A stretch of DNA of 64,000 nucleotides from Spinellus fusiger (GCA_025094145.1 JALLLS010000001.1:1054001-1118000); one strand, 5' to 3'; shown: positions 24,417-37,124, counted from the first letter of the stretch. Program-made: numbers and translations. Notes: generated by a model not told the origin, from the letters alone.

Positions 24417-25959
24417 CTACTGATGAGTTTCGACACTACGTAAAGGAATAAAACGGCCACGTCCCTGATTTCTATTGTTCATAAGATTTGATAGTGCAGC
24501 TAGATTGCTAGTACGCCTTTTCTTTGAAAAGTACACAAAGCCAATACAAAAGAGTGCAATAACAATCATCCCAATGTAGATCTGGTTAACGTAATCACCG
24601 TCACTGATCTCTTCTTTGTCTTTGAGTTCATCTTCAGAATAGTCTTCGATCTCTTCTTTAAGAGGATTCTTTGAGGCCTTTTCTTTCTCTTCCATAATAG
24701 TTTTTGCTTTCTTTTCCACAATCCCGGAACTATATTTTGGGCTGTAAATAGGTGATCGATGGACTGATTTGGTTTGGCTGAGTATTTTCTTAACATTTAC
24801 ATCTTCCCCTAGAGAAGTAGATGATTGAAGTGATCCAGATATAAGGATACTGTTGGCTATAACACGATGTGCAGCTGAAAAAATACATTTATACTGCAGG
24901 GTTAGTAGTGTTCTAGTATTATCCATGGTATCAGCTTGCCTCCTGTCAAATGTATTTTGTCCCACCACAAGAAGGTATCAATGTCTTGTTTGCATTGGCC
25001 CTGACAGATATCCCAATAGGCATCTTTAGCATTACTGAATCCAAAACTGGTTGGATCATCAACAATATCTTTAATTAACCCATGCACATCGATGTTGTCT
25101 AATTGAAGGGCACTATGGTGTCTGTTTAGGCTGATGATGTCCTTTTCTAAAAGTGTGTTGAAATTGACTGATGCGTTTTCCCAAAGCTCCATTGACTTTA
25201 AGTCTTGAAAGTAAGGCATAAGCTCCATTGGTGGTACATTCAGTGCTATTATTTTATTAGCTCCAAATACCTTGCGTAGAGTACGCTAATAAAGACAAGA
25301 ACGGAATCACCATAAATTGAGTTTTTCATTGTTTATCTTTTTCTTTCTTTTTGTTGTGTCATATTTTAAGGAACACTTACCATTTGTTGACTAAGACACT
25401 CAATTACTTTTGTAATATCAGGTACAGTTGAGTCTCTTTCTTCTTCTTTTTTTGGTTGAGTAGGTAGTATAGAAAGGGGAAGGCTTCAGCTTAGGAAAAG
25501 AGTATAATTCATCCTACCTTGATCTAGTAGTGTTTTCTGGATATCAGCTAATCCTATCCAGAAGCTGTAGACAGTTTCCAGAGGATCAAGGTTCATGTCT
25601 TCTAGATAGTACATTTCGATTTGGTCTTTAATGCTGGGAGGTGCATCTTTTGATATGTTGGAATAAAGCTTTGTGTCACACATTGCACCATTGAATGCAA
25701 AACTGTAGAGTGTAGTGTTCCATCCAACAGCGAGATGTTCACTCCAAAGAGGTCCATTAGTGAGTCTTTGGAGGTTGCCTGTATCTGTTGACTAGTGGAG
25801 TAAGTGGGTATTATACTGGCTATGCTTATGTTTATGCCTATGCCTATGACTTTTAGACTTGCCAGAATAGGAGTCTCCAAACACAACCAGGTTTTTTATA
25901 TCATAGGCGATGCACAAAGGTAATAGAGTATATAATAGATAAAATAGCCGCATTGACAT
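24417..25959 (-). CDS. Membrane-anchored GDSL/SGNH hydrolase
   Basis: Exons (minus): 25959-25863, 25784-25518, 25433-25381, 25285-24940 and 24874-24417, giving 406 aa. A signal peptide (RLFYLLYTLLPLCIAYD) precedes GDSYSDTGN, the block I of SGNH lipases/esterases with Ser30 as nucleophile. Block V is WWDKIHLTG with Asp249 and His252. A charged spacer (EEKEKASK, EDYSEDELKDKEE) leads to a TM helix (NQIYIGMIVIALFCIGFVYF) and a basic cytosolic tail, so the enzyme should face outward or into the lumen. Substrate is unknown. Two introns (25785-25862 and 24875-24939) must use GC donors (G-GCAAGT and G-GCAAGC) to restore both active-site motifs. A second in-frame ATG lies at 25953. Confidence 0.85.
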
Positions 25960-26833
25960 GTAGAAAGTAGACAAACTTAAGAAAACCCACAACTGGCAAG
26001 AACACAGTGCGCCTTAACTCTTCTTTCCTCCGCACTCTTCATTATCACGTGACTTTAGAAGAGTGGGTTCTGTGTCACCTCAGAAATTTAAGAGCCTCTG
26101 AAGTCACTGATATTTCCCTGTTACTGTTATAAAATGTACTTTTGTCAGGGGTCTATTATTTGATGAAGGGTTATTTTCTTATTAACTACTTTATAAAAGA
26201 AGAGGAGAAAGTGAGGCAGAAACACTTATCTATTAATATATCAATAGCAAAACAAAGCTAACACTTATCCACTTATTCAATAAATTAGACCAAATATTGT
26301 ATATATACTACATAAGAATAATACTGACCTATTTACAATACACATAAAAGATTATTATTTGGTGTGATCAACAGAGGGCTAAACATCTTTCTCAGAAATA
26401 TAAGAGACTAAAAAATAACACACAGAGAATCGGATGCAAAATAGCCATAAAATGCCGAATCTTAATGTATTTAAAATATGTGCGTGTGCGTGTGCGTGTT
26501 TAGAAAATGAATGATAAAGTTATTATCTACACATAAATCTTACTCTTGGGGGTTTTTTTTAGTGATATTATGTGATAATACTCTTTTAAAAATGTTCTAA
26601 AGTAATACACTGAATGAGATGATAATAATAAACATGCACCATGTCCATTTAAAGCCACTTTATTGCATTGTCAGTAGCATAAGTTACTTTTAACCAAGAA
26701 TATTTCTAAATATAATGAAAATATAAAAAATATTTCATCATGCATTTGGGGAGTGACTCTAAAGTTCCACCTAGAGACTCTGTTCAAGGTGGGGCCATGT
26801 TTCTCGTATCTACAGAATAATGTAAGTGAAGTT
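25960..26833. other. Intergenic DNA between GDSL hydrolase and PNS1
   Basis: No gene seen. AT-rich, with a short (TGTGCG)n-like run near 26480. It should contain the GDSL promoter on its left side and the PNS1 terminator on its right. Confidence 0.6.
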
Positions 26834-28614
26834 CTACATTTCTTGAATTACCTTTTCAAACAGCTCAGGCTTAGAACTAAAAGAAGAAGAAAAAGAATAT
26901 ATGAGAACCAATATAGAGCAAGTACACATACATTCTTAAGGCTTGTGGATCCTCTGCTAAACAAACAAAAGTTGTTGATACGCCACTCGAAATTACTGTA
27001 GCAATAGTAGAGAACATAGAGGATCCTACTATAAAACATACAAGCACTATAACTGAAGTCATATTGCCGCCCTGGTTGTAAACTGGTCGTGCCACTTCAA
27101 GGTAGATAAATCCAAACAGTGAACATAGAACACCAACAAGTAGACCACCTAGGATAAAAGTCTCTATAAGCATTCACACTAGAATAAGTACTACTCACCC
27201 ATGAAAAGTACACTGCCAATCAAATTATCATTGATCATTGCATCAATACCACGATTCTTCACCATTGCCCATGTATCTTTTGCAGCTGGGATAAAAGGTT
27301 TTCCATAAATAGCGACCCCACTAAATGCATAGTGGGTGAACCATTCCTATTCCAATAACGTCAATAGGGCTTAATTAGATGTATTTTTTTTTACTTACAA
27401 ATAATCCTTGAAAACATCCAACCACGCAGTCAAGCACACACAGGAAAAATAAAGCAATGGGGCTATCTACATTACCACGCCCAAGATGAATAAAGTATCG
27501 AATCAAATCGACAATGGCAATAAGAAGACTGCCAAAACAAATGGAACCGAAACTTGTTGTAAGAGCTCTTCTAGCGCTTCCTAGGACAGGGTGTTTTATG
27601 GAGTTGTCCATAAAGTAAACCGTAGCAAAGATGCCAGAAAGTATTACATGGGTTGTGTAAGTGATTACTTGGGAAGTCCAGTAGAATGAAAATACCAAGA
27701 ACACCATTGCAAGGTTTAAACGAGAGTTATTATATGAGGTGCTGTAGTATGTTTCATAAACACCAATGACATTTAGAATAAACCAAAAGCTAAATGCTGT
27801 TTGGATGACGAGCGATACCATCCCAACCATTAGCGTGCTTGGGTATTTTCGTGTAATAGAAGTTACTATCTCAAGCATAACTATATAGAATGTTCTGTGT
27901 AAATACCCGATGCAAACCATCAACTGACCTGTTGCAAATGGAATTTTTTTTCTCCACATCCAAAAGCATATAAGATAAAGACATGAAAAGATCAAGAATA
28001 CAATAGCAGCAGAATAGTAGTGTTGTGTAAGATAGTAAATTGTAACACCAAAGTAGACTATTATACTACATACAAATGTAATAATAATCATTGGACGTGG
28101 AAACCTAAAGAGTGGCGTTAGTGTACCAAGTTAGTTTCAGATTAATTATGGTAGTGATTTACATATTAACCATGAATAGGTAAAGAATACTAAGTCCAAA
28201 CCCTATAACAGTAGATAGCCCGAATATCTTGAATGTGCCAGTATCAAAAGTGATGCCCGAGTAGATAGTATTAGAATATGTGCCATTGTAAGATCCACGT
28301 CTAGTGCTATAAGTCCTCAATCCAATAACACTCAAAGCAATGAAGGCGCCCATATTGCAGACCCACAAAACGATAGCCCAAATATCATTCCATCCACTTG
28401 GAGGTTGTATCTTTCCACTGTACTCCTGCCTATTCTCTGGTATTGTACCATTAACATCATATGGGTGAGGATTGTTTGCAAAGTAGTCTGGAGATGGTGA
28501 TAGATAATTAGTGTTTTGAAGTGGAGGTGGATAGCCAGTATTTTGGGGTGGAGGCGGGTAACCGGTATTTTGGGGTGGAGGCGGATAAGCTTTATTAGGA
28601 GGTGGTTGGTCCAT
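26834..28614 (-). CDS. PNS1: PNS1/choline transporter-like (CTL/SLC44) membrane protein
   Basis: Exons (minus): 28614-28163, 28104-27929, 27880-27399, 27346-27199, 27148-26932 and 26876-26834, giving 505 aa. The proline-rich N-terminus has three YPPP-QNT repeats. Many TM helices follow, with the CTL-family C-terminal signature: QGLFEWFTHYAFSGVAIYGK, FIPAAKDTWAMVKNRG, and AEDPQALRISKPELFEKV at the end. Yeast Pns1 and vertebrate CTLs are plasma-membrane or organelle transporters of the SLC44 family; vertebrate members carry choline, and the yeast substrate is unsettled. Intron 27881-27928 is 48 nt and frame-neutral; removing it gives KIPFATVMLEIV, which fits the family. Confidence 0.9.
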
Positions 28615-29959
28615 TGACTCAATAAATGTAATTGAAAAAGAAGGATTAAAGAAAGATAATACTAGAAAACGTTGATATCTTATATCCTTATAATAAGCCT
28701 AGCAGCATGGCATAGAAATGAAACTATGTAAAACACTATTGACTATACCAAAAGAAGGAATATAGTCGTATTAAATCCATGGAGTATACACATATCTTAG
28801 AGCCAAATAAAATAACTGAATGTGATAGGGAAGCGGAATGATAGCTATAGTCCTACTATATTTTATAAAACCTTTTCATTACATGTGTTCTATTATACTT
28901 AAATTACTGTTAAACATCTCTTCCAGGGCTCTGTTTGTATATGATCTTGATGACTATAGAATGGATTGGTGCTTTTGTAAAGAATTTATGTAATGGATAT
29001 TATATTTCAACTTTCCTGAATCAATATGCTTTCTCAATATGATGTTTGAATGGCCTTTTCTATATTATATATATTGATCTTGAATATAATGTTTCTATAG
29101 TTTACTATACTACAATAAAGGACATTACTGGTGTCTATTCTATAATCACTAAAATAAAAGGTTCATAAATCACTTTGGCCATTGCCATCAGTGACGCATA
29201 GCTTGATCATTGAGTATCATTCTCGAAGAAACTATGATAAACAATATTAAATGAGACAAATAAGAATAATAGAAAGGGTAAAAAAAATCATTCTCTTTGA
29301 AATGAACATAAAGGTAGTATATAATTGAAAAGTATTACAGGCAGTTTGGATGCATAGCTGGTGTATCCCATTCATAGAGTTGGAAACCCTCAGTATTTAT
29401 ACGAATTGAGTTGTTACTATTACTATTATATTATTACTATTACTATTACTATTATATTATTACTATTACTATTATATTATTTATTACTATTATATTATAT
29501 TATATTATTACTATTACTATTATTATATATAGTTCAGAATAGAAAAGTAGTGAATGAATCCATCCTGAGATGTTCATTTGATTTAAAGACCATTGAAGGA
29601 TGAAATTAATTATATCTTCTTGTATAAGATTAGTAGGAATTTATATATCTATATGTATAAATATAAATATGTGCACCTGAACAAATGTAGTTTGAATGAA
29701 CAAATAGAATATTCAAAAATAGGATATTCCATACTTTTCACTGTGTATTGCTTATTTTTTTTTACTAATGAATTACACACTCTTTCTCTCTCTCTCTCTC
29801 TCTTTGTCTTCATTCAATAATGTAGATCTTTTTTTATCAAAACTCGTTGTTTCAATGACATCACATTTAACTTTGATAAATTGACCATGCTTTTTGTTCT
29901 CGAGGATGAACTTATTTCTTTTCTTATTCCTATTCACTATACCATATAAATTTACTTAT
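28615..29959. other. Intergenic AT-rich DNA with TTA/CTATTA repeats
   Basis: No gene recognised. Contains the PNS1 promoter region at the left, a long TTACTA/TTATAT microsatellite at 29414-29530 and a (TC)n run near 29780. Confidence 0.6.
29414..29530. repeat. (TTACTA/TATTAT)n microsatellite
   Basis: Continuous AT-rich hexamer/trimer array of about 115 bp. Confidence 0.9.
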
Positions 29960-30916
29960 ATGCCTGAAAAAATAGATTCATTAAAGAGCTTATATGTGAA
30001 AAATCACTCCCCAGCTATAAACACTAACTTACGTCAACAACAACTCAAACCACCTTCACAAAAAAAAGGACGACCTTCCAATAAACGAATTCTGTTGCCT
30101 CAAGTGGCTCAACTATTCAATAGTGTCCGCAAGTTAAAAACTCCTAATGCACTTTCACCCGAAGAGTTACTATGGATCAATAAGAAACCCCCCGCTCGAA
30201 GTAAGATGAATAGATCTCTTAAATATGGATTATTGTTGACTCATTATTTTATCCTCCCGTTCTTATTAGAATTGTTTTGTAGTTCTTTTTTATCTCGAAT
30301 TAGACATCCAATATCAAAGTTATCAAGGGATAATAACCCAACAAAAAGATTAGTCGCTAAGAAAGGAGGTCTTTTTCATTATAAGAAGATTGCTATAAAG
30401 ACAGCTTACAGGCATGGAAAGGCAACTGTTTCTCGAGTGAGAAGGGTATGTTTAATTATTATGCATTCCAACATTGAGACAAAGAAATAGAGAAATGGCC
30501 TGTCAGGGTCATGCATTAAAATAGACAAACAGAAAATACATGAGGAAATGAAGAAGTTTGATGTCCCTTTACAATGGAGATATAAGCACCTTACTCCTTT
30601 GAATATTAGAAATGATAATAAAATGTAAGTAGTGTATGTAATATTAAATTAATAAACAAAAATAGTTCCTCAACTATACCCTTTCACAATACTGTAAGAG
30701 ATATTGAAGCATTACAATGTCTAGTGTTAAAAGAGGAGGAAAGTATTCAGTCGAATCAGAAAGTAATAAACTACTACACTAAGAAGTTAAAGCAATTGGA
30801 AAAGGATCTAAAGGTATATTTCAGATACATTTACACATATTAATTCCACGGCCTTCAATGGTAGGCGTTTGACTCTTTAGTAAATTATAGCTATACAGAA
30901 GGCATGGACGGATTAA
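29960..30916 (+). CDS. Unrecognised AT-hook and coiled-coil protein, 5 exons
   Basis: Exons 29960-30200, 30270-30445, 30491-30624, 30666-30813 and (uncertain) 30899-30916, giving about 238 aa. Seen: an AT-hook-like KKGRPSNKR near residue 35, a strongly basic middle (KRLVAKKGG, YRHGKATVSRVRR), a conserved-looking FDVPLQWRYKHLTPLNIRN, and a C-terminal coiled coil (DIEALQCLVLKEEESIQSNQ... KLKQLEKDLK). Four consecutive introns with good donors keep one frame open, which supports a real gene. The combination of AT-hook, PLQW/LTP box and terminal coiled coil recalls kinetochore CENP-Q/Fta7 proteins, but I cannot confirm it. An earlier ATG at 29894 and alternative last acceptors (for example 30891) are possible. 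Confidence 0.45.
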
Positions 30917-32339
30917 GGTCCACATTGAGAGAGATAAGCGAAAACAAGGATTGGACAATGGGCATAGAGAAGCAGCAGAAGCAAATAACTGCTAGAATAG
31001 AATACTGTGGCCGTGATTGTGGCCATCAAAAGCTTTTAGAAAGCTTAGAGTTCAAGGTACAATTAGCAATTAATAATGAAATGACACGATGTTGGATCAA
31101 TGACTGGCAATTTTGTTTTGGTAAGTAGAGATGAATCACTACCACTAATACTTCTTGATAGCTGTAATGCTAGTGATTCTTGTTTTCTTTACTTTTTTGA
31201 CCTCAAAGCTAAATTGAGGTACACGAGCAATTGTACAGTTCGAGATTTCTTACTGAGATCTCAATCAATAAACATATACCCACTATTACTGATGCTTTTT
31301 TATTTATTTATTTATTAAAAACCTTCATTGTGTTTGCTCCATTCTTTCTTACCTTTATACTCACCAAAACTATAGACAAAGCATTAGTCACTTGCATTCA
31401 GGTTTGGTCTATTCCTGTCCAAGAGAGAATCCTATGTATTTATATTTATTTTTATATATAAAATCCAATGCCGAGATTGGGCGCATATTGAATTTCTCTC
31501 ATAGTACTTGGTAACGCTCAACAAAATGGCAATGGCAGTGTAATAGTATATGACTGTTTCAGTGATAGATAAGTTAAGAAAATGTCTTTATGGAGGACAA
31601 TATTATCTTTGAAAAATATATTAATAATTTGAGGATAATTTATTGCTCTGAGCTTTTCTTTCTCTCCTGTCTTCACTCAGGGTTATCCACCACCTACAGG
31701 AGAAAACTATCAAGCTCTTATACTAGTAAAATAATACAGTATTGGAAGGAAGAAAAAGGTACAGGAATGCTTCCCTAATAGTCTCCTAATGGTTTTTATT
31801 TCAACTCAAATGAGTATCTTTTAGTTGTATTTTCAGAAAGTCGCACACAATGATATAGTTATCCACGCCAGAAAATAGCAATAGAATGCTGTCATGATGA
31901 TGATGATGGAATGGGATACATTTCCTGAGGAATAGATATATGGTCTCATTTAATAATAGAAATTAATATATTAGAATTTGATGACTGTTAAAGATGGTTC
32001 TACAAACTACTAGTTATTCTTTTAATAGAAGTATTTGCTTTGTACAAAAGATTGTTTTTTTTTTACCTATTGAAGATTTGGTCTATGTCTTCTATTTATG
32101 AAGCTACAATAATACAATAGTAGAATATTCAGGTTCAAATTAAAAATAAAATGTCTCATGCTTACATCTATTCCATTGATTATGTTTACCATATTATCAT
32201 TATTACTATTACTATTATCTACTAGAAATAACATACTTTATTATAATCTACTAGACATTCTAATCTCTTTTGTATGACAAAATTCAATGACACACCTTAT
32301 TATTATCTTTGACAGTTTACCTTTATTATGGGTTTCCTT
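30917..32339. other. AT-rich intergenic DNA with faint transposon debris
   Basis: No gene can be supported. Around 31480-31650 a plus-strand reading resembles a decayed Tc1 block (VIVYDCFSDR, KYINNL), too weak to annotate separately. Confidence 0.5.
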
Positions 32340-32992
32340 CAGTTAGTTAACCGAAGCTTCAGCAATAACTGGAGAGGAAAAGGATGGGGATAAACCAGAA
32401 GAATTGGACCTTTTCTTGGTTCTAGTTGTATCTTTGTAGTCATATTTTCTTTTGTACAATTTTGGTTTGAACACCTTTGATTTTAAATTGACGACGTGAC
32501 CCCAAAGATTAAAATCTTAGCCCATATAGCTCTTGTTTTTTAAGATAGGGTAGTTGAGTATCTTTGTAATTTCATAGATAGATTTTTTTGAGCATTGGGT
32601 AGTTTGATTGGAGTGTAGGATGCATATTGGCAGTAGTTATTTTTCAGAGAGTTGATCTTCTCTCTTATTTGACGCACCTTGGGTGTGAGACGTGTTTTAC
32701 CGGAAGCACTACCCTCTCTGATTTGCCTATCAATGAGTGACAAAAATACCTCACGGAAGAAATCCTTAGTTATGCAATCATTCAAAGAAGATCCATCTTC
32801 ATTTTCGAGTAGATGGATCAAAATATACTTGGAGAATGTATAAGTATGAAAGACAATGGCATTGATGTTATGGACCAGATATTGTAAAACAGGTGAATAT
32901 TCAGAACTCCAAGCAGTATCACGTAAAGATGTCTTAATTGTCATTATTCTGGCATGATTTGCACCCAAAGAACTTGCTATAGGCTCTTCATC
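32340..32992 (-). pseudogene. N-terminal relic of a TnpB/Fanzor-like repeat protein
   Basis: On the minus strand an open stretch (32992-32540) reads TDEEPIASSLGANHARIMTI, then LVHNINAIVFHTYTFSKYIL, ITKDFFREVFLSLI and IREKINSLKNNYCQY. After a stop, a second frame gives WGHVVNLKSKVFKPKLYKRK down to about 32340. From memory this is the N-terminal half of a multicopy family common in Mucoromycota whose C-terminal half carries RuvC and zinc-ribbon motifs; the C-terminal half is seen instead at 49990-50997. No RuvC motif is present here, so it is a fragment. Family assignment is tentative. Confidence 0.4.
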
Positions 32993-34039
32993 AGTCTATT
33001 ATAAAAATCAAATACATGTAAGAATCCTAGGTTGATTCTATAAGCATATTGTGTTTTCTTTACTTCATTAACATCTTGTTGACTGTGTAGTATTTTTAGT
33101 TCAGAAAGAATAGATAGAAATGCAGTGAAAAAGAGGAAATAAATAGTTATTTTATTAGCAACATTGAATAGTATCAGCTACTATTTATCATCTATTGATA
33201 TGATAGTGTCGTTAATGACTTCTTAGGTCCAAGGGTATTTGGTTTAGTTAACGTACAATGAACTCTGCTCTTTTTTATTCAACTTGTTTGTTATTCTTTT
33301 ATACTTCTTTTATACTTTAATGATTACTGCAAATAGAAGAACTTGGCAGAAATCAACATCAAAAGGCATACATTCTAATGCAGGCTGTTGTACTTTTATA
33401 TTATCTCTGAAAGATCAATCCACTGTATTCAAATATACTACAGCTTATCATAAATGCTTCATCACAAATCATTGATTGTGTAGCTGTTTTTTTAACGATT
33501 TGCTAACTGTTAGTTTCTCGTTTTTAGTGTATAAGACCTGAAGTAACAGTATTCTGCACACCACTTAGTATATCTCTTCTCAGTGTGTCTTAGTTGTGCC
33601 GTATAAAATTCAAACAGCCTTACTCAATGTTAGCATACACTCTGTACTGACAAAAGGGCTTTCCAAATAAATGCAAGTGATTGGAATCATTTCTGTACAT
33701 TAATCTAAAACAGTAGTGTTTTATTGTGTTTATCTTGACATTTTTGTCATTGAATAAGTATGTATTTATATTCCAAACCTAACTGTCCTTAGGAAAAAAG
33801 AAGTATTAAGCTCATAGGATTGCATGACTGATTTGTCTCACCCATTCTTTGCAGTAAGATGACATTTATTGGTCATATCACAATGTCAATACTTTCTGTT
33901 TGGTGTCTATCATTATTTGGACAGTTACAATAACTTTTGCGCAAATAGCCATACTTACAACAGCTTGTATATCTATCTTGAACATGGTTCACTCAAATAA
34001 TGCTATTGGATATAAAATTAGGATAAACATACTTGTTCA
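32993..34039. other. AT-rich intergenic DNA
   Basis: No gene or clear element recognised on either strand. Confidence 0.5.
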
Positions 34040-34840
34040 AGAAAGTGTGAATACAGCCACTTAATCCACCCAAAAACAGCTCTAAAACATCACACCATCG
34101 CCACCAAACTACATTGTTGGATCAATGGAATTATAACTATATCGTCTAACTATTTTAATGACGTAGGTATCTCTATCATTCCCTTTCATAATGTATGTTG
34201 ACTCATCAGACTAAATGATACCTCTCCACTAATCACTCGTCCAATTGATATATTCCTTAGCCCAACAAAACTGTTTCTCTTTGTATTTTGCATTCAAGGC
34301 TGCCTTGTGGTCTACAGAAAAGGATACATACTCTAACTGATTGCAGTAGCTGATAAGGGTGTCTCTACTCATATCAACATCAAATTTCAATATTCCCAAT
34401 GTCAGTTGATTGTATGAGGCAAATGGATCCTTTCTAATGGCCTTTTCCGTGTGTATTAAATCCATCCCATTCACCTTTTAGGGTTTTCCATGACTCTCCA
34501 AATACAATAGTGATCCACACTCTTTGATATTTCTAAAACTACTTTAAACTGTAGGCTTTTCCCTCAAAATCACAGCCAACTCTAATCCAGTCATAAACAG
34601 GCAATAAATGCCCCACAATCTTTCATATTTTGTCTTGTCCTATTCTCCACAAATGTGATATTCTGAATATCCATATGATATATTATGTTGACCTTACGAC
34701 ATCTATAAATAAAAAGTTGCTTCATACAATAGAAATAAGTCTCTCTTTTCCCTTTTATCATCATGCTTCCAAACAAATATTAAACAAATTCAATGAGGGT
34801 GATTGTGCATTATGCATCAACTAATCAAATGGCCGGATTC
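34040..34840 (-). mobile_element. Degraded Tc1/mariner relic (same subfamily as 23.1-24.1 kb)
   Basis: Minus-strand pieces: RKDPFASYNQLTLGILKF, NQLEYVSFSVDHKAALNAK, FCWAKEYINWTSD, then a stop at the WSDES tryptophan and SDESTYIMK. Upstream DNA (34840-34480) is similar to the first half of the 23.1-kb relic. The catalytic C-terminus is missing, so it is a 5' fragment. Confidence 0.7.
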
Positions 34841-35825
34841 ACCCTTTTTAAAAAGTAGTTTTTCGGTAATTATATAATAATATAGTCAACTCATTTAAGT
34901 AATAATCACTTATTAACTATTCTATGAAACTTAAAGTCATTCAATTGAGAACTCTCAGTTAAAATGTTAATTTCAGCATTCAATACTTTTTTTCTGTCTT
35001 TTCTTTAGCAGGTTTGAATCCTGCAGTCAAGAAGATTACTGTTTATATCCACTAACAAAGCTTTATCTACGAATCATGGTGTACTTGTGTTCAACATTTA
35101 CTAAAATAAAATAAAATAGAATACCTATCATCTGTAAGCTACTTATATCTAGAGTATTACCAGATGAATAATGAATAGCATTCTAAACCCTTACAGTCAA
35201 AACAAGGCAATGTGTTTTAATGTATGTATGAATGTATAAACATTGGTTGAGAGAGAGATGCCCTTGCTGATGAATACAAGTGTTGAGTTCTATTGTAATA
35301 AGACAGTACTTATCCATTGAGGTTTTGTTTTTATGACTCAACTACATTAAATAATGTTCTATGAAATCAATAAGTGATTTGCAAATTCCATCTAAAATCA
35401 GGGGACTCATATGTTATGTTATGTTATACTATACTATACTATAATGTAATGTAATGCCCTGTCCTGTCCTATATTGTATTGTATAAGCATTAAAGTATTA
35501 AAGTATATTTCATTTTTCTTTGTCTACACTTTGAGCACTATACAAGTCAAAATATTGCATTTTTTAGGAGAAGTTCACCTTTCAGTAGCACGTAGTACTA
35601 TTTCATCTCTGTATTTATGGTGTATTTTATGACTCTTCAACATGAAGTATTACCTTTTATGCAAGTTTAACATAGAAAACAAGATCTATTGGTGAACAGC
35701 CCCTGTCCACACTGCAATCCGCACTATGTCTGGAGTGAATCTCTAATTCAGGAATTTTGAATCTCAGACTATTGTTGGCTTCTTTGACATACGATTGTTC
35801 TTTCTTTTTGACATCACTTTGCACC
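34841..35825. other. AT-rich intergenic DNA upstream of AKTIP
   Basis: No gene seen. Contains a pentamer array at 35412-35485 (GTTAT, ACTAT, ATGTA, GTCCT, TTGTA units). A sequence near 35013 resembles a tRNA B box, but no tRNA fold surrounds it. Confidence 0.6.
35412..35485. repeat. Pentanucleotide array with drifting unit
   Basis: Consecutive TATGT, TATAC, AATGT, CCTGT and ATTGT pentamers keep a 5-bp period while the unit changes. Confidence 0.8.
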
Positions 35826-37124
35826 ATGGATAATGTAGGGCTAGTATGTTATGTAGCCAAGTACAGTTTGACTGGTTCCGTTATTATGAATACTTAATGT
35901 TGGATCATCTCATCACAGCAACCTACCTCTCCTAGCACCTCTCAAAGAACCCAGAGCCCTAGTGGTAGTCCTATTCTTACCAAGCGCTCCAGTGTTAGTT
36001 CACTCTTTTCACGAACACGTACAGCTTCTCTTGCGCGTTTCGGCAGACGACCCTCTACTGCCTCTCTATTCTCAACTTCACAGACACATCAGACAGCACC
36101 AGGCAGTGCTCTTTATGAAGATCAAGAAGACATAGACACAGACACACAGCCATCTCGTTTGACATCAGAATACTTCAAGCACTATGAGCTTATGACTGAA
36201 TTGTAAGGAGTCCTGTCAGTCGATGGGTTATGTATTCACAGACATGTATAGTATCAACCTAAGAAACCCAAAGCATTGCCCTCTTGGCGTTTATGTTATG
36301 CCTTCGTCTGATAATCTTAATGGTAAATAGGTCTCTCCGCCCATCTATTTATATGGATAGCCACTGACTAACCCTTTCTTACTGGATATTAGTGTGGTAT
36401 GGTGTGATCTTTGTGCACAAAGGATTCTATCGATCAGGCGTCTTTAAGTTTCGAATCACTATTCCCGAGAATTATCCAAATCTTCCACCTTCTGTTACAT
36501 TTCTTACCGACATGTTCCATCCTTTGGTAGATGTGCGTGGCAATATGTCTCTTTCCCAACAGTTTCCTACATGGAAACCCTACCAAGATTATATATTACA
36601 TGTACTGCATTATATCAAGAACTCATTCAAAAAAGTGGTATTGGATAGTCTGGTGGATAAACACTGTCTCAATAAAGAGGCTTATCGCATGTAAGTGAAC
36701 TATCTTTCTATTAGAGTCTATTGGACTTTAGGCTGGAGGATGCGGTTTTTTATTTTTATTTTTATTTTAGGTATCGAGCAGACACAGGAGTCTTTGTTAA
36801 ACTGACCCAGCAGTGTGCACAGTTGTCTATTACAGAATCTTATTTGTTTGATAATGTTCCTGATAACAATATGATACGGTTCTCTTCGCTAAGTGAGGCC
36901 AAGTTTGGTAAGTGGGATTCTGTTGTTGATAGAGGACTCACTTTGTATGATATTAGATGAATTGAAAGCACAAATACTCAGCAGTGTTTCTGTAAGTCCC
37001 CATTCTCATGTTCTATGACTTACAGAAACAGAGCCCTTCGGATATGCTGGATACTGATAATACAATAGAACAGCAGCTTAAAGACCGTTTAAATGAATAC
37101 AAAACAAGTCTTCAGTCCAACTAG
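35826..37124 (+). CDS. AKTIP/FTS-type ubiquitin-E2 variant
   Basis: Exons 35826-35843, 35919-36202, 36264-36322, 36393-36690, 36771-36907, 36957-36991 and 37026-37124, giving 309 aa. A Ser-rich N-terminus precedes a UBC fold starting at YFKHYELMTELL. GVYVMPSSDNLNVWYGVIF, YRSGVFKFRITIPENYPN and FHPLVDVRGNMSL align with human AKTIP (PGVYVIPS, WFGVLF, GVFRFTIHIPENYPD, FHPLVD). The active-site cysteine of E2 enzymes is absent, as expected for a UEV. FTS/AKTIP joins Hook and FHIP proteins (FHF complex) to attach endosomes to dynein, in filamentous fungi as well as animals. The first coding exon is only 18 nt. Confidence 0.88.

Noticed and set aside
31480..31650. Possible extra Tc1 relic (VIVYDCFSDR, KYINNL)
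   Set aside because: Only two weak motifs in different frames; too little to separate from chance in AT-rich DNA.
35005..35030. GGTTTGAATCC-like tRNA B box
   Set aside because: No A box at the right distance and no cloverleaf can be drawn around it.
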